From the NCBI GenBank assembly GCA_050249415.1, contig JBFWQO010000004.1, forward strand, positions 240,806-304,805: a stretch of 64,000 nucleotides of DNA. The letters are read 5' to 3'. A program made the position numbers and the translations under genes. The notes under the pieces were generated by a model. That model worked only from the letters and a program-made list of their open reading frames with translations, was not told the origin of the DNA and did no database searches. Origin of the DNA: CADEFQ01 sp050249415 (GTDB lineage Bacteria > Pseudomonadota > Gammaproteobacteria > Steroidobacterales > Steroidobacteraceae). This document shows positions 57,278 through 64,000 of this stretch, piece after piece (the stretch's first letter is position 1; the number at the start of each line of letters is the position of its first letter).

Positions 57278-58795
57278 ATGCAGGGTTTCGGCATACTTTC
57301 CGTACTCGTGTGGCTGCCGATCGTCGGCGGCATCGCCGTGCTCGCGCTCGGCGACCGTCGCATCGCGATCGGGCGCTGGCTCGCGCTCGCGGTCGCCCTC
57401 GCGACGATCGTCGTCGCGCTGCCGCTCTGGGCAGGCTTCGACCGCGGCACCGCGGCGTTCCAGTTCGTCGAGCGCCTGCCGTGGCTGCCGGTGTTCAATT
57501 CCTGGTACCACCTCGGCATCGACGGCATTTCGCTGCCGCTCATCGTCCTGACCGCGGTGATGACCGTGCCGGTGATCATCGCCGCATGGACCCGCATCGA
57601 GGCGCGGCCTGCGCAGTACTACGCGGCCTTCCTGATCATGGAGGGCCTGATGATCGGCGTGTTCGCGGCGATCGACGGGCTGCTGTTCTATTTCTTCTGG
57701 GAGGCGATGCTGATCCCGATGTTCCTGATCATCGGGGTGTGGGGCGGGCCGCGGCGCGTCTACGCGACGATCAAGTTCTTCCTGTACACCTTCCTCGGCT
57801 CGGTGCTGATGCTGGTGGCGCTGATCTATCTCTACGTGCAGGGCGGCGACTACTCGATACGGGCGCTGCAGGACCTGCCGCTCACGCTCGTCGAGCAGCG
57901 CTGGATCTTCCTCGCATTCCTCGCCGCCTTCGCCGTCAAGGTGCCGATGTGGCCGGTGCACACGTGGTTGCCCGATGCGCACGTCGAGGCGCCGACCGGC
58001 GGCTCGGTGATCCTCGCCGCGATCCTGCTGAAAATGGGCGGCTACGGCTTCCTGCGCTTCAGCCTGCCGGTCACCCCCGACGCGAGCCGCGAGCTCGACT
58101 GGCTGATGATCGCGCTGTCGCTGATCGCGGTCGTGTACATCAGTCTCGTCGCGCTCGTGCAGACCGACATGAAGAAGCTGATCGCGTACTCGTCGGTCGC
58201 GCACATGGGCTTCGTCACGCTCGGCACTTTCATCGCCTGGGACATCGTCGATTCGACCGGCACTCTGCGGGGCGCCGCGATGGGTCTCGACGGTGCCATG
58301 GTGCAGATGGTGTCGCACGGCCTCGTCTCGGGTGCGATGTTCCTGTGCATCGGCGTGATGTACGACCGCGTGCACAGCCGCGAGATTGCCGCCTACGGCG
58401 GCGTGATCAACACGATGCCGAAGTTCGGCGGTTTCATCGTGCTGTTCGCGATGGCGAACGTCGGTCTGCCGGGCACCTCGGGCTTCGTCGGCGAGTTCCT
58501 CGTGATCATCGCGAGCTACAAGGCGAGCTTCTGGTATGCGTTCCTCGTCGCGACGATCCTCGTGCTCGGCGCCGGGTACACGCTCTGGCTCGTCAAGCGC
58601 GTGATCTACGGGCCGGTGGCCAACGACCACGTGGCGAAGATGCCGGATCTCGACAGCCGCGAGCTGATGGCGCTCGGCCTGCTCGCCGTCCTCGTGCTGC
58701 TGCTCGGCGTGTGGCCCGCGCCGCTGCTCGATGTCATGCACAGTTCCATTCACCACCTCGTCGAGCAGATGACGACGAGCAAGCTGCCCCTCTGA
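57278..58795 (+). CDS. nuoM: NADH-quinone oxidoreductase subunit M
   Basis: Second antiporter-like subunit, 505 residues, about 14 helices. It shows YFFWEAMLIPMFLIIGVWGG, KVPMWPVHTWLPDAHVEAPT and YSSVAHMGFVTLG. The family end VWPAPLLDVMHSS is intact. 15 bp after nuoL. Confidence 0.98.
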   Translation: MQGFGILSVLVWLPIVGGIAVLALGDRRIAIGRWLALAVALATIVVALPLWAGFDRGTAAFQFVERLPWLPVFNSWYHLGIDGISLPLIVLTAVMTVPVIIAAWTRIEARPAQYYAAFLIMEGLMIGVFAAIDGLLFYFFWEAMLIPMFLIIGVWGGPRRVYATIKFFLYTFLGSVLMLVALIYLYVQGGDYSIRALQDLPLTLVEQRWIFLAFLAAFAVKVPMWPVHTWLPDAHVEAPTGGSVILAAILLKMGGYGFLRFSLPVTPDASRELDWLMIALSLIAVVYISLVALVQTDMKKLIAYSSVAHMGFVTLGTFIAWDIVDSTGTLRGAAMGLDGAMVQMVSHGLVSGAMFLCIGVMYDRVHSREIAAYGGVINTMPKFGGFIVLFAMANVGLPGTSGFVGEFLVIIASYKASFWYAFLVATILVLGAGYTLWLVKRVIYGPVANDHVAKMPDLDSRELMALGLLAVLVLLLGVWPAPLLDVMHSSIHHLVEQMTTSKLPL

Positions 58796-58807
58796 GGCTT
58801 TAGCCCG

Positions 58808-60250
58808 ATGCCCGAAACGCAGAACTGGTGGTCGACGATCGCGCCCGCGGCGCCGGAGATGTACCTCACGGCCGTGATCTGCGCGATCCTGCTGATCGAC
58901 GTGTTCGCGGGCGGGGTACGCCGGCCGCGGCTGACCGGCACGCTGACCCTGATCGCGCTCGCGGTCGGCGCCTGGGTCACGCTCGAGTACGGCAGCGTCG
59001 GCGCGCGCACCGCGCTCTTCGACGGCCTGTATGTGGCCGATCCGCTGGCGCTCGTGCTGAAGCTCTCCGCGCTGCTGTATGTCGCTGTGGCGCTGCTCTA
59101 TTCGCGGCCGGCGCTCGCACGGCGCGGCACGGGCGGCGAGTACCACGTGCTCGCGCTGACCGCGCTGCTCGGCATCTATGTGCTCGCCTCCGCGGGCAAC
59201 CTCCTGTCGCTGTACATCGGCGTGGAACTGCTGGCGCTGTCGCTGTACGCGATGATCGCCTTCGACCGGGAATCGCCGGTGTCGGCCGAGGCGGCGATGA
59301 AGTATTTCGTCCTCGGCTCGATCGCCTCGGGGATGCTGCTCTACGGCATCTCGCTGGTGTACGGCCTCACCGGCACCCTCGCGCTCGATGAGGTGGCGCT
59401 GCGGCTCACGGCGGAGCCGGCCCTCGGCATGGTGGTGGGCGTCGCATTCGTCGTCGTGGCGATCGCGTTCAAGTTCGGTGCCGTGCCGTTCCACATGTGG
59501 GTGCCGGACGTCTACCACGGCGCCCCGACGACCGTCACGCTGTTCCTGTCGACCGCTCCCAAGTTCGCCTATTTCGCGCTGGCCTATCGGCTGCTGTCGC
59601 AGGGCCTCGACGGCATCTCGCCGACCTGGACGGAAATGCTCGCGATCATCGGCGTGCTGTCGCTGATCGTCGGCAACGTGTTCGCGATCGCGCAGGCGAA
59701 CCTGAAGCGCATGCTCGCGTACTCGGCCATCGCGAACGTCGGCTTCATACTGCTCGGCTTCGCCACCGGTACGATGGCGGGCTACGGCGCGGCGCTCTAT
59801 TACACGATCGTCTATGTGCTCGCCACGCTCGGCGCGTTCGGCGTGATCCTGCTCGCGAGCCGCCGCGGCTTCGAAGCCGACGAGCTCGAGGACTACAAGG
59901 GCCTGCAGGCGCGCGATCCGATGCTCGCGCTGTGGATGATGATGGTGATGTTCTCCACCGCCGGCGTGCCGCCCTTCGTCGGCTTCTGGGCGAAGCTCGC
60001 GATCTTCGAGGCGCTGTGGCAGGTCGGCGCCGTGTGGCTGATCGTGATCGGTGCGCTCGCGGCTGTCGTCGGCGCGTTCTATTACATCCGCGTCGTGAAG
60101 CTGATGTACTTCGACGACGCGCCTGCGCAGCCACGCGGCGAGGCGAGCGGGGCGCTGCGCCTCGTGCTCGGCCTGAACGCGCTCGCGACGCTCGCGCTCG
60201 GCGTCGTGCCGGCGAGCCTGTTCGATCTCTGCAAGGCCGTGCTCGGCTGA
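58808..60250 (+). CDS. nuoN: NADH-quinone oxidoreductase subunit N
   Basis: Third antiporter-like subunit and last gene of the operon; 480 residues. Signatures: NLLSLYIGVELLALSLYAM, KFGAVPFHMWVPDVYHGAPT and LKRMLAYSAIANVGFILLG. The stop is 5 bp before the peptidase GTG, so read-through into it is likely. Confidence 0.98.
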   Translation: MPETQNWWSTIAPAAPEMYLTAVICAILLIDVFAGGVRRPRLTGTLTLIALAVGAWVTLEYGSVGARTALFDGLYVADPLALVLKLSALLYVAVALLYSRPALARRGTGGEYHVLALTALLGIYVLASAGNLLSLYIGVELLALSLYAMIAFDRESPVSAEAAMKYFVLGSIASGMLLYGISLVYGLTGTLALDEVALRLTAEPALGMVVGVAFVVVAIAFKFGAVPFHMWVPDVYHGAPTTVTLFLSTAPKFAYFALAYRLLSQGLDGISPTWTEMLAIIGVLSLIVGNVFAIAQANLKRMLAYSAIANVGFILLGFATGTMAGYGAALYYTIVYVLATLGAFGVILLASRRGFEADELEDYKGLQARDPMLALWMMMVMFSTAGVPPFVGFWAKLAIFEALWQVGAVWLIVIGALAAVVGAFYYIRVVKLMYFDDAPAQPRGEASGALRLVLGLNALATLALGVVPASLFDLCKAVLG

Positions 60251-60255
60251 TACGA

Positions 60256-62193
60256 GTGAGAGGCGCCGTGCGCACGGGGCTGCTGCTCGCGATGATAGCG
60301 CTCGCTGCATCGGCAGCCGCCGCATCGGGACCCCATACGGCCGCGGAGTTGCTCACGAACGGGGAAGTGCGCGACGCGGACCTGTCGCCCGACGGGCAGC
60401 GCATTGCGATCGCTACCGCAACCAGCACGACGACGAGCGACGAAGTAGCGATCATTTCCCTGACCGGTGCCGGCGAGATCGAGGGCAAGCGACGGATTGC
60501 ATTGCCGGGCGCCGAGCGCACGATCGTCGAATGGGTGGCCTGGGCCACCGACCGCCGCTTGTTGATGTCTGTCCTGATCAACCCGACGGGGTTCCCCACG
60601 CGGCGCATCTACGCGATCAATGCCGACGGCACCGGTTTCACGGCGCTCTTCGCGGGTTCCGATTCGATCCTGCGACGAACGTACGACCTTGGCCAGATCC
60701 TCGACTTCTCGGAGGCCGAAGAGGGCCGGGTGGCCATTCCTGCGTGGGTTGGCGGAGTCAACCAGCTGTATTCCGTGAATATCTTCACCGGCGCGGCGAC
60801 GCCGATCGCCAAGGGAAGATCGGGCACCATCGCCTGGGGTGTACAGAAGGGGCAGGCAGTCCTGCGCTTCGACACGAACTATCGCGGGTCAGTCATCACG
60901 GTTTACGGCCGGGCGACGCCCGACGACAGTTGGGAGCAGCTGACGCGCTATGCGAGGCGGGACGGGGCGCCCGAGTGGGAGTACGTTGCGGACGGGTCAT
61001 TGCCGGGCGAGATCTATGTCCTGTCGCATCACAGCGGCGAGGACAAGGCGTCCGTTTACCAGTTCGATCTTGCACGCAAGACCTACGGAGAGCGCATTGC
61101 GAGCCATGCGGACTTCGACCTGCAGGGAGTGTTGAAGGTGCGCGGGCGCTACTACGGTGCCTGGTACTACGACGATCGTCTGCACTACCTGCTCGACGAC
61201 AAGACGCTGCAGCGGCATATCGACGGCGTGAACCGGTATTTTGGCGATGTGGCGAACGTGCGGATCGCAGGTCTCGACCGGAATGCGTCACGGGTCCTGC
61301 TCAGGGTCGATGGCTCCACGATGCCGGTCGACTACTACCTGTACGATACGGTGCGCAAGAACCTGCAATTCCTGCGTGCTTCGTGGCCCGGTATCGAACC
61401 GGAACGGCTCGCCACGACCGAGGTCATCCGGACCACCACGCGGGATGGTCTCGTCCTCGGTTCGTACCTGACTCGCCTGCGCGGCGCGAAGCCCCCGCTG
61501 CCGCTCGTCGTGATGCCCCATGGCGGGCCCGAAGCCCGTGACCACCTCGGCTACGACAGGATCGTGCAGGCCTTCGCGGCGCAGGGTTGGGCCGTGTTGC
61601 AGACGAACTTCCGTGGCTCGGGCGGCTACGGCAAGGCGTTTGCCGAGGCTGGCTATCGGCAGTGGTCGCTGCGTATGCAGGACGACCTGACCGACGCAGT
61701 GGACGACGTCGTGCGGCGAGGCCTGATCGATCCACGGCGGATCGCGATTTCCGGCGCGAGCTACGGTGGCTACGCCGCACTGGCCGGTGTCGTCTCGACC
61801 CCGGATCTGTTCAGGGCGGCGATTTCGCTCGCGGGCGTGAGCGATCTCGGGGAATTCCTGGACTGGAAACGGGAAGACGGCGCCGATTCGGAATCGTATC
61901 GTTATTGGGTCAAACTCATCGGCGACCGGAAGAAGGATTCGGCGAGTGTCAAGGCGGCCTCGCCGCGCCTTCGTGCCGCGGAGATCAAGGTCCCCGTACT
62001 GCTGGTACACGGTGTCGACGATGCCACGGTACCGATAGAGCAGTCACGACTCATGAAAGCGGCGCTCGAGAAGCTCGGCAAACCCGTGCAGCTGATCGAG
62101 GTGGCGGGCGAAGGCCACAGTGGCTGGTCGGTCGAGAACGATGTCCGGTATGTCGAGGCGGCGATCAAGTTTCTTGAATCTGTGTTGAAATAG
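60256..62193 (+). CDS. Exported S9 family serine peptidase (prolyl oligopeptidase-like)
   Basis: Acylaminoacyl-peptidase/DPP-like serine peptidase of 645 residues. Signal peptide at residues ~5-24 (TGLLLAMIALAASAAAAS). A beta-propeller domain spans ~30-380 (SPDGQRIAIAT near residue 45). The alpha/beta-hydrolase domain has HGGPEARDHLGY, nucleophile Ser in SGASYGGYAAL, Asp in HGVDDATVP and His in EGHSGW. The GTG at 60256 is chosen; another GTG four codons later is possible. It is a frequent peptide-scavenging enzyme type in Xanthomonadales-like bacteria and is close behind nuoN. Confidence 0.9.
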   Translation: MRGAVRTGLLLAMIALAASAAAASGPHTAAELLTNGEVRDADLSPDGQRIAIATATSTTTSDEVAIISLTGAGEIEGKRRIALPGAERTIVEWVAWATDRRLLMSVLINPTGFPTRRIYAINADGTGFTALFAGSDSILRRTYDLGQILDFSEAEEGRVAIPAWVGGVNQLYSVNIFTGAATPIAKGRSGTIAWGVQKGQAVLRFDTNYRGSVITVYGRATPDDSWEQLTRYARRDGAPEWEYVADGSLPGEIYVLSHHSGEDKASVYQFDLARKTYGERIASHADFDLQGVLKVRGRYYGAWYYDDRLHYLLDDKTLQRHIDGVNRYFGDVANVRIAGLDRNASRVLLRVDGSTMPVDYYLYDTVRKNLQFLRASWPGIEPERLATTEVIRTTTRDGLVLGSYLTRLRGAKPPLPLVVMPHGGPEARDHLGYDRIVQAFAAQGWAVLQTNFRGSGGYGKAFAEAGYRQWSLRMQDDLTDAVDDVVRRGLIDPRRIAISGASYGGYAALAGVVSTPDLFRAAISLAGVSDLGEFLDWKREDGADSESYRYWVKLIGDRKKDSASVKAASPRLRAAEIKVPVLLVHGVDDATVPIEQSRLMKAALEKLGKPVQLIEVAGEGHSGWSVENDVRYVEAAIKFLESVLK

Positions 62194-62217
62194 CGTGAAT
62201 TCGTGGAGGGCCGACTC

Positions 62218-63717
62218 ATGAATGGCATCGACAGGCGCGAGTTCGTTCATGGTGCGCTCGGTGCAGGCGCGCTGCTCGCCGCGGCGCCGGCCGCACTCGG
62301 CGCGCAGCGCCTCGACGATGTCTACGCGCAGATCGGCAAGGGCCACGACGCCGCGGTCGTGCGGGTGCAGGACTGGATCCGGCAGATCACGATCGCCGCG
62401 GAGAATCGCGGCATGGAAGAGGGCTGCCGATACATGATGCAGCTCGCGCGCGACGCGGGGTTCCAGCATGTCGAGCGCGTGCCGACGCGCGGCTTTCCGT
62501 CGGTGTTCGCGACCCTCGACGCAGGCGCGCAACGCACGCTCGGCGTGTACTTCATGTACGACGTCAAGCAGGTCGATCCCGCCGAATGGTCCTCGCCGCC
62601 CTGGGAAGCGCGACTGGTCGACCTGCCGGGTCTCGGCAAGGCGGTCATGGGCCGTGGCGCCGTGAACCAGAAGGGACCGCAGGCGTCGTTCCTGTCGGCC
62701 CTGCACGCGATCCGTGCGGCGGGCCGCAAGCTGCCGGTCAATCTCGTGCTGATCGCCGAGAGCGAGGAGGAGATCGGCTCGCCGCATTTCCCCGATGCCG
62801 TGCTCGCGCCGCAGGTGCGCGCCGCCCTCGAACAGTGTGTCGGCATCTTCATGCCCGAGGCCGCGCAGTCGCTCGACGGCACCGTGCAGGTGTCGCTCGG
62901 CGCGAAGGGCGTGATCGAGCTCGAGCTCGTCGCGAGCGGCGAGAAGTGGAGCCGCGGCCCCTCGCGGGACGTGCACTCGAGCAATCGCGCCCGCCTCGAC
63001 AGTCCCGCGTTCCACCTCGTGCAGGCGCTCGGTACGCTGATCGACGACAAGGGCGATCCGGCGATCGACGGCTGGTGGGACGACGTCAGGCCGCTGTCGG
63101 CCGCCGAGGAGAAGATGCTGGATGTCGCGGCGGCGCGCATGAGCGAGGCGAGCGCGAAGAAGTCGATGGGTGTCACGCATTGGGCGCGCAATGCCGACTG
63201 GCGACAGTCGCTCGAGGATCTGTGCGCGCGGCCCACGGTGAACATCGAAGGGCTCGTCGGCGGCTACACGGGCGAGGGCGGCAAGACCATCCTTCCCCAC
63301 CGCGCGACCGCAAAGCTCGATTTCCGCCTCGTGCCCGACATGACGCGCGACGGCGCCGTCGCGAAACTGAAGGCGTATCTCGCGAAGCGCGGCTACGGCG
63401 ATCTCGAAGTGAACGTGAGCGGCGGCTACGACCCGACGACCACGCCCGCCGATGCCGCGCTCATCAGGACGATGATGCGTGTCTACCAGTCGGAAGGCAG
63501 CGACCCGATCTTCTGGCCGCGTCGCGGCGGCTCCTGGCCCGGTTTCGTGTTTACCGGCAAGCCGCTGTCGCTGCCGGCGGCCCATTTCGGCCTGGGCCAC
63601 GGCCAGCATGCGCACGCCCCGGACGAGTACTACCTGATCGAATCGTCGAACCCGAAGCTCGCGGGCCTCGACGGCGCCGTGCGCTCGTTCGTCAACTGCC
63701 TGTACGCGCTCGCCTGA
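62218..63717 (+). CDS. Tat-exported M20-family metallohydrolase with altered metal ligands
   Basis: M20/M25/M40-like protein of 499 residues. The N-terminus has a twin-arginine signal (DRREFVHGALGAGALLAAAP). The ATG at 62218 has GGAGG ten bases upstream; a GTG at 62203 is less likely. The M20 fold is clear: ESEEEIGSPHF with the base and ligand Glu (183-185) and GHGQHAHAPDEY at the C-terminus. Two usual zinc ligands differ: the His of the HxD motif is Met113 (YFMYDVKQVDP), and the bridging Asp of GRG--D-KG is Asn150 (GRGAVNQKGP). The same variant motifs are, to my memory, shared by a subfamily, so it may be a distinct enzyme rather than a dead one. Confidence 0.85.
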   Translation: MNGIDRREFVHGALGAGALLAAAPAALGAQRLDDVYAQIGKGHDAAVVRVQDWIRQITIAAENRGMEEGCRYMMQLARDAGFQHVERVPTRGFPSVFATLDAGAQRTLGVYFMYDVKQVDPAEWSSPPWEARLVDLPGLGKAVMGRGAVNQKGPQASFLSALHAIRAAGRKLPVNLVLIAESEEEIGSPHFPDAVLAPQVRAALEQCVGIFMPEAAQSLDGTVQVSLGAKGVIELELVASGEKWSRGPSRDVHSSNRARLDSPAFHLVQALGTLIDDKGDPAIDGWWDDVRPLSAAEEKMLDVAAARMSEASAKKSMGVTHWARNADWRQSLEDLCARPTVNIEGLVGGYTGEGGKTILPHRATAKLDFRLVPDMTRDGAVAKLKAYLAKRGYGDLEVNVSGGYDPTTTPADAALIRTMMRVYQSEGSDPIFWPRRGGSWPGFVFTGKPLSLPAAHFGLGHGQHAHAPDEYYLIESSNPKLAGLDGAVRSFVNCLYALA

Positions 63718-63723
63718 GGCGCC

Positions 63724-63762
63724 GGCCCGCCGCCACGCGCGAGTTGTGTTGGCGGCCGGGCC
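63724..63762 (+). terminator. GC-rich hairpin between the M20 gene and tRNA-fMet
   Basis: GGCCCGCCGCCA (63724-63735) pairs with TGGCGGCCGGGCC (63750-63762) with one bulged G. No T run follows. It overlaps the tRNA promoter and may end M20 transcripts with Rho. Confidence 0.4.
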
Positions 63763-63772
63763 CCGCTAAGAT
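63744..63772 (+). promoter_or_regulatory. Promoter of the initiator tRNA gene
   Basis: TTGTGT (63744-63749) and TAAGAT (63767-63772) are separated by exactly 17 bp, followed by the GC-rich stretch GCGCGCCCC, typical of stringently controlled stable RNA promoters. The tRNA starts 15 bp further on. Confidence 0.6.
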
Positions 63773-63787
63773 GCGCGCCCCTACTGG

Positions 63788-63864
63788 TGCGGGGTGGAGC
63801 AGTCTGGCAGCTCGTCGGGCTCATAACCCGAAGGTCGCAGGTTCAAATCCTGCCCCCGCTACCA
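63788..63864 (+). tRNA. Initiator tRNA-fMet(CAT)
   Basis: 77 nt with encoded CCA. The acceptor stem pairs GCGGGG with CCCCGC from position 2, leaving an unpaired 1:72 position (T1 and T72) as required for formylation; E. coli has C1-A72. The anticodon stem ends in three G-C pairs (GGG CTCATAA CCC), the other initiator hallmark; anticodon CAT at 63822-63824. In relatives it precedes rimP-nusA-infB, which is interrupted here by an insertion sequence. Confidence 0.95.
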
Positions 63865-63873
63865 ACGCATTCG

Positions 63874-64000
63874 TGTCCATTCCGTTCACATGGGTAACGG
63901 ATTATTCCGAGGACATAGGTAACACCTTAGCAGCGAACGGGTTCTCGGCGCACTCAAAGCGCGAGCTCTCGTGATCGAAGAACCCCAAGTCGTAGTGCAT
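63874..64000. mobile_element. End of an IS481-like insertion sequence, cut by the window
   Basis: From 63874 (TGTCCATTCCGTTCACATGG) the sequence looks like an IS terminus starting with TGT, as in the IS481 family, with short repeats of the form CAT-GGTAAC (63889 and 63913). The transposase end lies inside on the minus strand. The element begins ten bases after tRNA-fMet. Its other end and target duplication are outside the window. Confidence 0.6.
63902..64000 (-). CDS. Transposase C-terminus (IS481-like), partial
   Basis: The last 32 codons of a minus-strand frame read HYDLGFFDHESSRFECAENP and then FAAKVLPMSSE before TAA at 63902-63904. The block Y-DLG-FD-E...NPF--KVLPM is the usual C-terminus of a group of IS481/rve-type transposases. 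Only this tail is in the window. Confidence 0.65.
   Translation of the reverse strand: MHYDLGFFDHESSRFECAENPFAAKVLPMSSE

Noticed and set aside
54773..60325. An 1,850-codon open frame on the minus strand across nuoJ-nuoN
   Set aside because: It is antisense to well-identified complex I genes and rich in Arg, His, Asp and Glu with no domain, a by-product of GC-rich codon use.

Overview
The window is GC-rich chromosomal DNA with dense, mostly overlapping genes. Gene content and order point to a gammaproteobacterium, most likely from the Xanthomonadales/Steroidobacterales/Nevskiales side: hrcA-grpE-dnaK-dnaJ-dapB-carA-carB-greA, yhbY opposite rlmE-ftsH-folP-glmM, and tpiA-secG-tRNA-Leu-nuoA to nuoN. 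The tmRNA tag (ANDDNYALAA) is also of the gammaproteobacterial type. The placement is inference from gene order, not from a phylogeny.

Layout. Positions 1-2862 (minus) carry an RND efflux pump, truncated by the window edge, and its lipoprotein adaptor, behind a promoter buried in a perfect 16-bp-arm palindrome. Then come tail-specific protease prc (minus), a small membrane protein coupled to an M28 aminopeptidase, two small minus-strand genes, a Gfo/Idh oxidoreductase, a DsbA-like protein and N-carbamoylputrescine amidase (aguB). Positions 10492-12607 hold an ECF42-type sigma factor with its DGPF/YCII partner, divergent from a DUF1428 gene; both promoters share one unusual architecture. A deleted methyltransferase relic precedes nadA-nadB, which has a perfect FNR/Anr box. 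Positions 15502-21761 are one overlapping operon: zinc glucose dehydrogenase, GH15 glucoamylase, GMC oxidoreductase and MFS carrier, apparently a glucan or glucoside oxidation module.

Positions 21765-22490 are a decay zone next to the 3' end of ssrA: a Doc toxin with an in-frame amber codon, a deleted VOC-family gene and a 32-bp-arm hairpin. ssrA, panE and smpB then run on the minus strand, opposite ratA-rnfH; bamE, fur, recN and nadK follow. The rest is housekeeping: the heat-shock operon with two sigma-32 promoters, pyrimidine/arginine precursor synthesis (carAB), rlmE-ftsH, folate and cell-wall precursors (folP, glmM), tpiA-secG, tRNA-Leu(GAG) and the full 14-gene complex I operon.

The window closes with an exported S9 peptidase, a Tat-exported M20 protein with altered metal-ligand positions, the initiator tRNA gene, and the end of an IS481-like element beginning about ten bases after that tRNA. 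No CRISPR array, rRNA or prophage was seen. The best candidates for new biology are the ECF42 divergent promoter pair, the sugar oxidation operon, the FNR-controlled and probably leaderless nadAB, and the broken toxin beside ssrA.
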